Assembly (NCBI GenBank): GCA_963662675.2
Contig: CAXXHP010000002.1
Span: forward strand, 1-64,000
DNA length: 64,000 bases
Source: G963662675 sp963662675
GTDB taxonomy: Bacteria; Bacteroidota; Bacteroidia; Bacteroidales; Prolixibacteraceae
Direction: 5' to 3'
In this document: piece by piece, positions 37,181 to 45,681 of the stretch
How positions within the stretch are numbered: position 1 is the stretch's first letter
Layout of the letters: the number at the start of each line of letters is the position of its first letter
Position numbers and translations under genes: made by a program
Notes under the pieces: generated by a model
What the model was told of the DNA's origin: nothing
The model's database searches: none
What the model saw: only the letters and a program-made list of their open reading frames with translations

Positions 37181-39526
37181 ATGGAGAAAGAGAAAAATTC
37201 TTTTAAAAAGTACATTATAGGTTTTTGGTCACTATATCTCTTTGGTGCAATTCTGGTATTTGGTCTTTTCTTTTTTATTGCTGAAGGGACATTAGGGGAA
37301 ATGCCTTCTTTTGAAGAATTGGAAGATCCTCAGAGTTTATTGGCCTCCGAAATCATCTCACGCGATGATGTCGTTTTGGGTCGGTGGTACAGAGAAAATC
37401 GCACCTTTGTTACTTATGACCAATTGCCTCAGGAGTTAGTTGATGCCCTAATTGCAACTGAAGATGTTCGCTTTTATAATCATTCGGGTATTGATTTGAG
37501 AGGACTCTTCCGCGTTTTAAAAGGAATTGCAACAGGAGACAGTAGCTCCGGAGGGGGTAGCACAATTAGCCAACAACTAGCAAAGATGCTTTTCCCCAGA
37601 ACCCAATTGGAAAGTAATCTGGATTTGATTTTGCGCAAATTTAAAGAATGGGTGATTGCAGTAAAACTTGAAAAAAGTTACACGAAAGAAGAAATCATCA
37701 CCATGTATTTAAATAAATACGACTTTTTAAACCTCGCTGTTGGAATAAAATCAGCTGCTCGTATTTATTTCAATACCGAACCAGACTCATTGAAACTTCA
37801 TCAATCAGCCATGTTAATAGGGATGGCTAAAAACTCCTCATTATATAACCCGGTAAGACGTTCTGAATTGACCCTATCTCGGAGGAACGTTGTTCTTTCG
37901 CAAATGAAAAAATACGGATACATTGATGAAAGCACTCGTGACTCTGTTTCCGCATTAGAACTAGGACTTGATTTTCACAGAGAAGACCATAAAAGTGGTT
38001 TGGCACCATACTTCCGTGAATACTTACGCACTGCAATGGGAGCCAACAAGCCCGATCGTTCGAAGTATGCATCATGGCAACAAGTGAAATTTGAAGAAGA
38101 CTCTGTTGAATGGGAAACCAACCCTCTATATGGCTGGTGCGCAAAAAACTTCAAACAAGATGGAACAAATTACGACTTATATAGAGATGGATTACGAATA
38201 TTCACAACCATCGACTCCCACATGCAGAAATTTGCAGAAGAGGCTGTTGAGGAACATCTAAGTTTAGACCTACAACCAAATTTTTCCAATAAGATTAAAA
38301 ATTTGGCTAATCCTCCATTCTCAAATGATTTATCAGAGACTCAAGTTAATAGCGACATAGATATTAGTATCCGCCAGAGCGAACGCTACCGTGTTTTGCG
38401 ACTACAAGGACTAAGTTCCGATGAAATTAAAAAGAATTTCCAGAACCCTGTTGACATGACCATTTTTACCTGGGAAGGAGAAAAAGATACAATTATGAGT
38501 CCGCAAGATTCTATCTTACATTACCTGAGCTACCTTCGGTCATCTTTCATGGCAATGGATATAAAAACCGGCGAAGTTAGGGCATACGTGGGTGGTCCCA
38601 ATTATAAACACTTCATGTACGACATGGTAACAAACGGAAAACGGCAAGTTGGCTCAACTGTAAAGCCTTTTCTATATACCCTTGCCATGCAAAATGGATT
38701 ATCACCCTGCCAAAAAGTCCCCAATGTTTCTCAACAATTTATCATGTATGATGGTACAACCTGGGAACCTAAAAACTCTGGAGAAAGTGAGTATGATGGG
38801 AAAATGGTTACTTTAAAATGGGGGCTTGCCAATTCAGTCAACAATATTTCAGCATGGTTAATGAAACAATTTAATCCTCAATCGGTAGTCGATGTAATGG
38901 GAAAGATGGGTGTATTCAGCAAAATTGTTCCTGTCCCCTCAATGTTTTTGGGCACATCAGAAATTACTCTTTACGAGATGGTTGGCGCATTCGGAACATT
39001 TGGGAATAGTGGTATTTATACTCAACCCCATTTTGTAACACGCATTGAAGACAAACACGGCAATGTCATAGCAACTTTCAGCCCAGAACGGCATGATGCC
39101 ATTGATGAACAAACAGCTTACCTTATGACTAACCTGTTACAAGGAGTTGTTGATGGTGGAACAGGAACTCGCTTACGCTGGCATCCTGTTTACGGAGAAA
39201 TTGAAGGGCAAATTGCAGGAAAAACAGGAACAACTCAAGACCATGCAGATGGATGGTTTATGGGATTCACACCTCAATTAGTTGCAGGAGCATGGACAGG
39301 AGCAGACTTAAGGGATATCCACTTCCCTGATATTTCATCTGGACAAGGAGCCAATATGGCATTGCCTATTTGGGGTCGGTTTATGAAGAAAGTGTATGCC
39401 GATGAAACTTTAGAGTATAAATCAGATCAGGAATTTGAACAACCCATGAATTTCACAATCGATCTAAATTGCGACGATGAGGATCAAGTGCAACAATCGT
39501 CATCCGGCAATGATGATTTCTTTTAA
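37181..39526 (+). CDS. Class A penicillin-binding protein 1A (transglycosylase/transpeptidase)
   Basis: The product has 781 residues. It has one N-terminal membrane helix (about 13-33) and a GT51 domain with the catalytic Glu in ALIATEDVRFYNHSGID plus GGSTISQQLAKMLFPR. The transpeptidase domain has the Ser/Lys motif VGSTVKPFLYT, SVNN, and KTGTTQDHADGWF. It polymerises and cross-links peptidoglycan at the inner membrane. I use the ATG at 37181 rather than the TTG one codon earlier. The C-terminal tail is acidic and Ser-rich. It is divergent from topA and ends at a strong bidirectional terminator. Confidence 0.95.
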   Translation: MEKEKNSFKKYIIGFWSLYLFGAILVFGLFFFIAEGTLGEMPSFEELEDPQSLLASEIISRDDVVLGRWYRENRTFVTYDQLPQELVDALIATEDVRFYNHSGIDLRGLFRVLKGIATGDSSSGGGSTISQQLAKMLFPRTQLESNLDLILRKFKEWVIAVKLEKSYTKEEIITMYLNKYDFLNLAVGIKSAARIYFNTEPDSLKLHQSAMLIGMAKNSSLYNPVRRSELTLSRRNVVLSQMKKYGYIDESTRDSVSALELGLDFHREDHKSGLAPYFREYLRTAMGANKPDRSKYASWQQVKFEEDSVEWETNPLYGWCAKNFKQDGTNYDLYRDGLRIFTTIDSHMQKFAEEAVEEHLSLDLQPNFSNKIKNLANPPFSNDLSETQVNSDIDISIRQSERYRVLRLQGLSSDEIKKNFQNPVDMTIFTWEGEKDTIMSPQDSILHYLSYLRSSFMAMDIKTGEVRAYVGGPNYKHFMYDMVTNGKRQVGSTVKPFLYTLAMQNGLSPCQKVPNVSQQFIMYDGTTWEPKNSGESEYDGKMVTLKWGLANSVNNISAWLMKQFNPQSVVDVMGKMGVFSKIVPVPSMFLGTSEITLYEMVGAFGTFGNSGIYTQPHFVTRIEDKHGNVIATFSPERHDAIDEQTAYLMTNLLQGVVDGGTGTRLRWHPVYGEIEGQIAGKTGTTQDHADGWFMGFTPQLVAGAWTGADLRDIHFPDISSGQGANMALPIWGRFMKKVYADETLEYKSDQEFEQPMNFTIDLNCDDEDQVQQSSSGNDDFF

Positions 39527-39550
39527 GAAACTTAAGAACACTGCATAAAC

Positions 39551-39582
39551 AAAGGGATCAGTTATTAACAACTGATCCCTTT
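39551..39582. terminator. Bidirectional terminator between PBP1A and aguB
   Basis: AAAGGGATCAGTT pairs with AACTGATCCCTTT around a 6-nt loop, between convergent genes. Confidence 0.85.
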
Positions 39583-39610
39583 ATTACATTTTAATTGTAC
39601 CTACTATAAG

Positions 39611-40504
39611 TTACTTATCCAGAAAACGACAAGTAATATCTGAATAATTCTCAATCCTCCGATCTCGTAAAAATGGCCATATTCTCCGAACATTTTCGGA
39701 TCGGGTCATATCCACCTTTACCAATAAGTTTTCTTCTTTTTCGCATGTAGAATTACCCAGCAATTCTCCCTGAGGTCCGCAAACAAAGCTATTTCCCCAG
39801 AATTGAATTCCCTCACTACTTCCTGAAGGATCAGCCTCCTGCCCAACCCTATTAACACTAATTACAGGAATACCATTAGCTACAGCATGTGACCGCTGAA
39901 TGGTGATCCATGCATTTTGTTGACGATTTTTTTCATCCTCCTCATCACGAGGATCCCATCCAATTGCGGTCGGGTAAATAAGCATTTCTGCACCTGCCAT
40001 AGCCATTAATCTTGCTGCCTCAGGATACCATTGATCCCAACAAACCAAAACACCCAGATTACCCACTGACGTTTGAATAGGAGTAAAACCTAAATCACCC
40101 GGAGTAAAGTAAAATTTTTCGTAAAAGCCGGGATCATCCGGAATATGCATTTTGCGGTATTTCCCGGCAATTGTTCCGTCTTTTTCGAAAACAACGGCAG
40201 TATTATGAAACAGACCGGCGGCTCTTTTTTCGAATAATGAAGTCACTAAAACAATACCGTGCTTCTTCGCTAAATCTGCGTAAAAATCAGTTGAAGGTCC
40301 CGGAATAACTTCTGCCAGATCAAACAAATTTACATCCTCGGTTTGACAGAAATACAGGCTATCATGAAGTTCCTGCAGAACAACCAGCTCTGCTCCTTTC
40401 CCTGCACATTTCGCTATATTCTCAGCCAGTTTTCGCCTATTTTCGCCTATATTATTTGTATTCCTTTGCTGAACCAAACCAACAACGACTTCTTTTTGAC
40501 TCAT
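39611..40504 (-). CDS. aguB: N-carbamoylputrescine amidohydrolase
   Basis: The product has 297 residues and belongs to the nitrilase superfamily. The catalytic triad is visible as Glu45 (VVLQELHDS), Lys118 (GKYRKMHIPDDP) and Cys155 (GVLVCWDQWYPEAARL). The YEKFYFTPGDLGF and FWGNSFVCGPQGELL segments are typical of AguB. It releases putrescine, CO2 and ammonia from N-carbamoylputrescine in the cytoplasm. The upstream gene encodes agmatine deiminase, the preceding step, with an 18-bp gap, so the two form a polyamine operon. I start at the ATG at 40504; a TTG three codons upstream is less likely. Confidence 0.95.
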   Translation of the reverse strand: MSQKEVVVGLVQQRNTNNIGENRRKLAENIAKCAGKGAELVVLQELHDSLYFCQTEDVNLFDLAEVIPGPSTDFYADLAKKHGIVLVTSLFEKRAAGLFHNTAVVFEKDGTIAGKYRKMHIPDDPGFYEKFYFTPGDLGFTPIQTSVGNLGVLVCWDQWYPEAARLMAMAGAEMLIYPTAIGWDPRDEEDEKNRQQNAWITIQRSHAVANGIPVISVNRVGQEADPSGSSEGIQFWGNSFVCGPQGELLGNSTCEKEENLLVKVDMTRSENVRRIWPFLRDRRIENYSDITCRFLDK

Positions 40505-40522
40505 TTTATTCAATATTAAAAA

Positions 40523-41551
40523 TTATAAAACACCTTCAGGAAATTGCATGCTAATACAATGAATAGATCCATGTTGCTTTATCAAAGGTAAACTGTTGAT
40601 TTCAATAATTTCTCTGTCAGGGAAAAGAGATGCGATTACGGCCAATGCCTTAGCATCTTGTTGTACTCCATAAACAGGAAAAAGGATGGCTTTGTTGATA
40701 ATTAAAAAGTTAGCATAAGTTGCCGGCAAACGTTGACCATCCTCATCAATAATTGAATCAGTAAATGGCAATGCAATTAGCTTGAATGGCTGTCCATCCG
40801 TATCGGTCATTTGCTTGAGCTGAGCCTCCATTTTCAGTAAAGCATCAAAATGAATGTCATTCGGATTATCGCATTTCAGATACGCGATAGTGTCTTCTGA
40901 ACAAAATCTGGCCAAGGTATCAATATGGCTGTCAGTATCATCTCCTTCAATAAACCCATGATCAAGCCACAGTATTTTTTCAACATGGAAACACTTCTTT
41001 AAAAAAAACTCAATCTCATTCTTGCTTAAATGTTCGTTTCTGTTTTTCGAAAGCAGGCATTCACTGGTCGTAAGCAAACAGCCTTTGTTATTGCTTTCAA
41101 TGGCACCACCTTCAAACGTAAAATACGAGTAATCCCTAAGTTGAATATTTTTCTGAAAAGCATTCTTTCTTAGTAAAGTAGGTGTTATCTGATTATCATT
41201 GGAAGCGGCAAACTTCATTCCCCAACCATTAAACCGAAAGTTAAGTAATACAGCTTGTCCATTTTCTACAATCGTAATTGCGCCATGATCACGTGCCCAA
41301 GTATCATTTATAGGCATTTCTCTAACAATCAGGTTTTCACTATTAACTTGTAAGAATGAGGGGAGATTTTGTTTATCACGGCATACAAGCAATAGTTTCT
41401 CCCTAGCGAGAATTTCTTTTGCCATTTTTTCATATACCGGAATTACTTCTTCAAGATTGGACACCCAATCTGTCTGTTCATCAGGCCAAGTAAGCTGTAC
41501 CCCGCTTTGCTCGACCCACTCAGCAGGCAAATATGATAACTGATTTGTCAT
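40523..41551 (-). CDS. aguA: Agmatine deiminase
   Basis: The product has 342 residues in the porphyromonas-type peptidylarginine deiminase family (AguA). Early motifs are WVEQSGVQLTWPDEQTDW and NDTWARDHGAI, then GGAIESNNKG and DHGFIEGDDTDSHIDTLARF. The catalytic Cys is in HGSIHCISMQFP (about residue 332). The usual GGGNIHC motif is changed to HGSIHC, but the His-Cys pair is kept. It converts agmatine to N-carbamoylputrescine and ammonia, feeding the enzyme encoded just downstream. Cytoplasmic. Confidence 0.94.
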   Translation of the reverse strand: MTNQLSYLPAEWVEQSGVQLTWPDEQTDWVSNLEEVIPVYEKMAKEILAREKLLLVCRDKQNLPSFLQVNSENLIVREMPINDTWARDHGAITIVENGQAVLLNFRFNGWGMKFAASNDNQITPTLLRKNAFQKNIQLRDYSYFTFEGGAIESNNKGCLLTTSECLLSKNRNEHLSKNEIEFFLKKCFHVEKILWLDHGFIEGDDTDSHIDTLARFCSEDTIAYLKCDNPNDIHFDALLKMEAQLKQMTDTDGQPFKLIALPFTDSIIDEDGQRLPATYANFLIINKAILFPVYGVQQDAKALAVIASLFPDREIIEINSLPLIKQHGSIHCISMQFPEGVL

Positions 41552-41611
41552 GGGTCAAAAATAAACAAAATCGGATTGATTTGTCTATGCCCTTTTGCAT
41601 AAATTAGCGCC

Positions 41612-43423
41612 TTATCGCCTGCCTCCGAAGCCTCTACCTCCGAAGCCTCTACCTCCCGAGCCAACTGTAGTGTATACATTACTAACGGTGAAGCTAGCTT
41701 GTCTTGCTCCAGGCGAATATTTTCCTCCCTCATATAATCCATTCTTCTCTTGTCCGCTAGAACTTCCCCCAACATAAACAGTATATTCAGTTCCGTTTTT
41801 AATATCTGGTGAAGAAATTGCGACAGACTGATACAATTTTTGGGGAATAAAACTGATGATATCTTCACCCTTGCTCGTTTGCAAATTGAAAGTTGTACCA
41901 CCTTTTTGCTCCGAATCAAGATACACCAATACTGAATTCTGTGTGGAACTTGTTCCGGGTATCTGAGCCATGCCTGAACTTCCGGCGGCAACAATCAGTC
42001 CCCCTGAAATTTTAAAGGATCCATCATAATCCAAGGCACCATTCATGCTTGCAGTAGGACCACTTATAATTAATGTTCCGTCAGTCATTTCAACTGATCC
42101 ATTTGAATCAACTCCATCTCCACTTGAATTAATGTAGATATAACCACCCGTGATATATAAGAAGTTATTTCCGCCGCTACCACCGCCGCCTCTTCCCCAT
42201 CCCATTTGTCTACCTCCGCCACTGGCAATGCTAAAACCATCATCGGATGAGTTTAATACAATTTCACCACCATTAATTCTGACTACCCGGCTTTCAACGC
42301 CTTCATATGAACTCAGAATATTGATATTTCCCCCGTTAACGACCAGTAAGGTGTCAGCATGTATGCCATCATCGTTAGTTTCAATAGTAAATGATCCACT
42401 TTCAATTGTAAGTACATTATTCGAATGTATTGCGTCATCTTTTGCTTTGATATTGAATGTCTTTCCACTAATCGTTAGGCTATCGCCTGAATTTAGTCCT
42501 TTCCCTGAAGTATAAGTTCCATTATTTTGAACCGAACCAACACCGGCATTTAAAACAAAATCACCGCCTTTTATTAAAATATCTGAAGCTGCTTGAATAG
42601 CATCTCCTCCGGCTGTTATATTTATAGTACCATCGGCAATGGTAATATTTCCCTTGGATGAATCTTTTTCATTATCAGATTTGAGCCCATCACCATTTGC
42701 GGTTACTGTGATTTTTCCGCCTTTAATATTTAGGTAATCCTTGCTTCTTATACCATCATCTTTTGAGCTTACCACCAGAGTTCCACTCTCAATTTTAATT
42801 TTGTCTTTACCTCCAATCCCATCATTGAAATTTCCCTCAACATTTAAAATGCCACTGCCATTAATAGTCAGGTCATCTTTACTGAAAATAGCCGCATTAG
42901 GCTCATTCGTGTTGGAATCAGGAAACGTGTAAGCTGCACCATCCGAGATGAAATTTTCAGTGCCTTCTGCAATGGTAATAATAACCTTGTCCGCTTGAAC
43001 GACATATAAAGGAGAGCTGTTGGAACACGCCATGTTCACACCATTCAAAATCAGAGTCACGGTTTCTTTAGCGTCAGAGTCAACTATAATCTGACCATCA
43101 TCCAATTTGCCACTTAGAGAGAAAGTGCCTGATGAAGTAATGGTGGCCGTACTGCCAGAAACAAGAACACCACTTCCATTCACTGTAATTTTTTTACTAT
43201 CCAGAATTATTGAAGTATTTGCCTTCGTACTTTGTCCATTTGTAACAGGAACAAGAGATGCCTCATTTTTGAATGAATTATTATCTGTCATCATGGCTCC
43301 TGTTGCCACATTACTTTCTATGTTAGAACTCTCAGTTTTCAAATTACTCTTACTTCCAAAAGCAATCAATAATATTGCTGAAATTGCAATAATTAATAAA
43401 AATGATCCTCGCTTTTTATCCAT
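41612..43423 (-). CDS. Cthe_2159-like beta-helix carbohydrate-binding surface protein (DUF4353)
   Basis: The product has about 603 residues from the chosen ATG (MDKKRGSFLLIIAISAILLIAFG), which opens with a signal or anchor helix. An upstream in-frame ATG at 43507 would add 28 residues. The body is a right-handed beta-helix of short repeats: SKDDGIRSKDYLNIKGGKI, ANGDGLKSDNEKD, TAGGDAIQAASDILIKGG, KAKDDAIHSNNVLTIESGS and NDDGIHADTLLVVNGG. This is typical of the Cthe_2159 family, whose founder binds polygalacturonic acid with calcium. The C-terminus is a Gly/Arg/Phe tail (GGRGFGGRGFGGRR) encoded by 15-bp direct repeats near 41620-41655. It is predicted to be cell-surface or periplasmic. It is divergent from the ECF sigma gene and may belong to the same glycan programme. 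Confidence 0.8.
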   Translation of the reverse strand: MDKKRGSFLLIIAISAILLIAFGSKSNLKTESSNIESNVATGAMMTDNNSFKNEASLVPVTNGQSTKANTSIILDSKKITVNGSGVLVSGSTATITSSGTFSLSGKLDDGQIIVDSDAKETVTLILNGVNMACSNSSPLYVVQADKVIITIAEGTENFISDGAAYTFPDSNTNEPNAAIFSKDDLTINGSGILNVEGNFNDGIGGKDKIKIESGTLVVSSKDDGIRSKDYLNIKGGKITVTANGDGLKSDNEKDSSKGNITIADGTINITAGGDAIQAASDILIKGGDFVLNAGVGSVQNNGTYTSGKGLNSGDSLTISGKTFNIKAKDDAIHSNNVLTIESGSFTIETNDDGIHADTLLVVNGGNINILSSYEGVESRVVRINGGEIVLNSSDDGFSIASGGGRQMGWGRGGGGSGGNNFLYITGGYIYINSSGDGVDSNGSVEMTDGTLIISGPTASMNGALDYDGSFKISGGLIVAAGSSGMAQIPGTSSTQNSVLVYLDSEQKGGTTFNLQTSKGEDIISFIPQKLYQSVAISSPDIKNGTEYTVYVGGSSSGQEKNGLYEGGKYSPGARQASFTVSNVYTTVGSGGRGFGGRGFGGRR

Positions 43424-43507
43424 CTTCTTATACGATTTAAAATTGACGACTGCGTTTCCAACTACATTTTGTACTAATACCATATCCATTTCCATTTTCT
43501 CTCTCAT

Positions 43508-43857
43508 TTGACTAATTGCTTGGTTAATAGTTTAAAAAGGCCTATTCTTCGAACTTTTTAAGCCATTCAACTATTTATTTAGGTTATGACAAATAAGTCA
43601 ACGAAATCCTTCATCCTCCAAGAATTAATATTCGCCAATCGTAGCTGAATATCAATATATTTGCATGTTTTACAGACCAGAATTAAATGAAACAATGATC
43701 ATTTAATTATAATCATCCGAACGCCATATAAAAGATGACTATTAAAAAACATCCATAATCTCAATTAACAAATGATGTAAATGTTGTATAATTACGCACT
43801 AAACCAACATTTGCTTAACGCTTCATTTCAGGACAAATACGAAAAAAGACGGTTGAA
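43508..43857. other. Divergent intergenic region upstream of the ECF sigma gene
   Basis: About 350 bp of AT-rich DNA has no gene. TATATTTG at 43656-43663 on the plus strand resembles a -7 box, but it is about 195 bp before the sigma factor start, so it would imply a long leader. The ECF-dependent promoter for the PUL cannot be picked out by eye. Confidence 0.3.
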
Positions 43858-44463
43858 TTGGATTTAAAAACGAAACAAACTGAATCTAGCCTCATTGAAG
43901 AACTGAACAAAGGAAACAAAGAGGCTTTTAGGTTACTCTTCGAAAAGTATGGGAAAAGGTTGTACCATTTCTCATTAAAATATTTAAGAGATAAGGAAGA
44001 TTCTGAAGATCTCCTGAATGAAGTATTTTTAAAGATTTGGGAAAATAGGGGCACACTAAAAACAAACACTTCCTTTCAGGCCTATTTATTTACAATAGCC
44101 TATAATAATATCAGAAAACGTTTCCTGAAAAAAAGTAAGGAAGAAAAATACATCCAAATTTTTGCTGAAGAATATATCTCAGAGTCATCTATCAATGAAG
44201 ATAGTTTAGACTATTTGCAGTTCGTGAATAAGATAGAAAAGATTGTCAATTTACTCCCTCCCCGCCGCAGAGAGATCTTTAATCTCAGTTATAAGGAAGA
44301 ATTAAAGAATGAAGAAATTGCTGACAGACTTGGAATATCAATTCAATTTGTGAAAAACCAACTATCAATTGCTCGAAAATTTATCATCGATAAAACAAAG
44401 GCAGACAACCACTTAGCAGGCGTATTGCTTTTATATTTATTCGCAGGACAGACTCCTGACTGA
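43858..44463 (+). CDS. RNA polymerase sigma factor, ECF type
   Basis: The product has 201 residues. Region 2 is seen in AFRLLFEKYGKRLYHFSLKYL and DSEDLLNEVFLKIWENRG. Region 4 is PPRRREIFNLSYKEELKNEEIADRLGISIQFVKNQLSIAR. This matches the Bacteroidota RpoE-type ECF sigma factors that pair with FecR anti-sigmas and STN-bearing TonB receptors. The start is TTG, as I found no in-frame ATG near the N-terminus of the family domain. It should turn on the SusC/SusD operon when the receptor signals that its ligand is present. Confidence 0.92.
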   Translation: MDLKTKQTESSLIEELNKGNKEAFRLLFEKYGKRLYHFSLKYLRDKEDSEDLLNEVFLKIWENRGTLKTNTSFQAYLFTIAYNNIRKRFLKKSKEEKYIQIFAEEYISESSINEDSLDYLQFVNKIEKIVNLLPPRRREIFNLSYKEELKNEEIADRLGISIQFVKNQLSIARKFIIDKTKADNHLAGVLLLYLFAGQTPD

Positions 44464-44543
44464 AAAAAAACAAAAATATTTCATTTTTGAGAGGTACGTT
44501 TTTAGGGTAAGTGGATATTACTTTTAAACCTATACCTCACTCA

Positions 44544-45563
44544 ATGACAATTAACAGAAACCACATAGATCATATTTTCAGCCAAAAATTTAGCTTACAT
44601 GACCAAAAAAAGCTGGAAGAATATTTTGAAGATGAAAGCCTAAATGACTCAGCAAAACTGATCATGAAAGATCAATGGAATCAGTTTGAAGCTGATCCGG
44701 ACGATGAAGTTGATTTAAATCACGTATTTCATAAACTTTACTATTCAATTAGTAACGATAAAAACAAAACCTCCAAACAAAGAAATCTCACATTTCGAAT
44801 TTCTCAAATTGCAGCGATTTTGGTCGTAGGTATTTTAATTGCATCAAGCATATACTTTTCCAGAAACGAAAGTACTTCAATAAACAACCACCCGATATCT
44901 TTTGTCTCTCATGGAAATTACAGATCCCAATTTACATTGCCAGATGGTACTTCCGGATGGCTTGGATATAACTCAACCTTAAACTATCAGCTTGATAGCC
45001 TCAACAAACGAAGCGTTGATTTGGTCGGCTTGGCCTATTTTGATGTCGTTCATAACGAAGATCAGCCCTTTGTTGTCAACACGCCTTCCAATCTACAAAT
45101 TGAAGTTTTAGGGACTAGCTTTAATGTGTCATCATACGATGCAGATCAAGTATACGAAATTGTGCTAGAAAGAGGACATGTAGTGCTTAATGCAGAAAAT
45201 GGTGTAATTACCGATATGTTTCCAAATGAACGAGTCTTATACAACGAACAAAATGGTTCCTTTCAAAAAACTATCGTTGATTCCAAAGATTATCTGGCAT
45301 GGACACAAGGGAGACTCAATCTGATTGATATTACCATAGACGAATCAATGCCAAAAATATCCCGTTTCTACAATGTCGACATAGACAACCGGGCATCCGG
45401 ACTCGACGCAATGAAAATCAGATTGGTATTAGAAGATGAAAGTCTGGAGGAAACAGCAAAACTTTTGTCCCTACTGCTACCAATCAAATACAATATAATT
45501 GAACGACAAGTATTAGAAGACAATAGTTTCTCAAAAAGAAAATTAATAATCACAAACAAATAA
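44544..45563 (+). CDS. FecR-family anti-sigma factor
   Basis: The product has 339 residues from the ATG at 44544; a GTG at 44511 would add 11. A cytoplasmic N-terminal sigma-binding region precedes one membrane helix (about residues 89-109, ISQIAAILVVGILIASSIYF). The periplasmic FecR domain begins around FTLPDGTSGWLGYNSTLNY, with VDLVGLAYFDVVHNEDQPFVV and IEVLGTSFNVSSY, the usual FecR signature, and ends with the DUF4974-type region. It holds the ECF sigma inactive until the STN domain of the neighbouring SusC contacts it. It lies about 80 bp after the sigma gene in the same direction. Confidence 0.92.
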   Translation: MTINRNHIDHIFSQKFSLHDQKKLEEYFEDESLNDSAKLIMKDQWNQFEADPDDEVDLNHVFHKLYYSISNDKNKTSKQRNLTFRISQIAAILVVGILIASSIYFSRNESTSINNHPISFVSHGNYRSQFTLPDGTSGWLGYNSTLNYQLDSLNKRSVDLVGLAYFDVVHNEDQPFVVNTPSNLQIEVLGTSFNVSSYDADQVYEIVLERGHVVLNAENGVITDMFPNERVLYNEQNGSFQKTIVDSKDYLAWTQGRLNLIDITIDESMPKISRFYNVDIDNRASGLDAMKIRLVLEDESLEETAKLLSLLLPIKYNIIERQVLEDNSFSKRKLIITNK

Positions 45564-45603
45564 AAAGTTGATGCCTATGCACATAGTTTAAAGATTTAAA
45601 AAA

Positions 45604-45633
45604 GGCAAGACAGCACTGCAATGCTATCCTGCC
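45604..45633 (+). promoter_or_regulatory. Hairpin in the leader of susC
   Basis: GGCAAGACAGCA and TGCTATCCTGCC pair with one or two mismatches around a 6-nt loop, 48 bp before the SusC start. It lacks a T tract and so may be an mRNA leader structure or a weak attenuator. Confidence 0.4.
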
Positions 45634-45681
45634 TAAAATGTAGAGTTCATTGATAGTTATAAACTTACAAATGCCAAATTT

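Noticed and set aside
41548..41994. 148-residue minus-strand frame
   Set aside because: It overlaps the C-terminus of the beta-helix protein in another frame, and its apparent E-A-S repeats come from the 15-bp DNA repeats.
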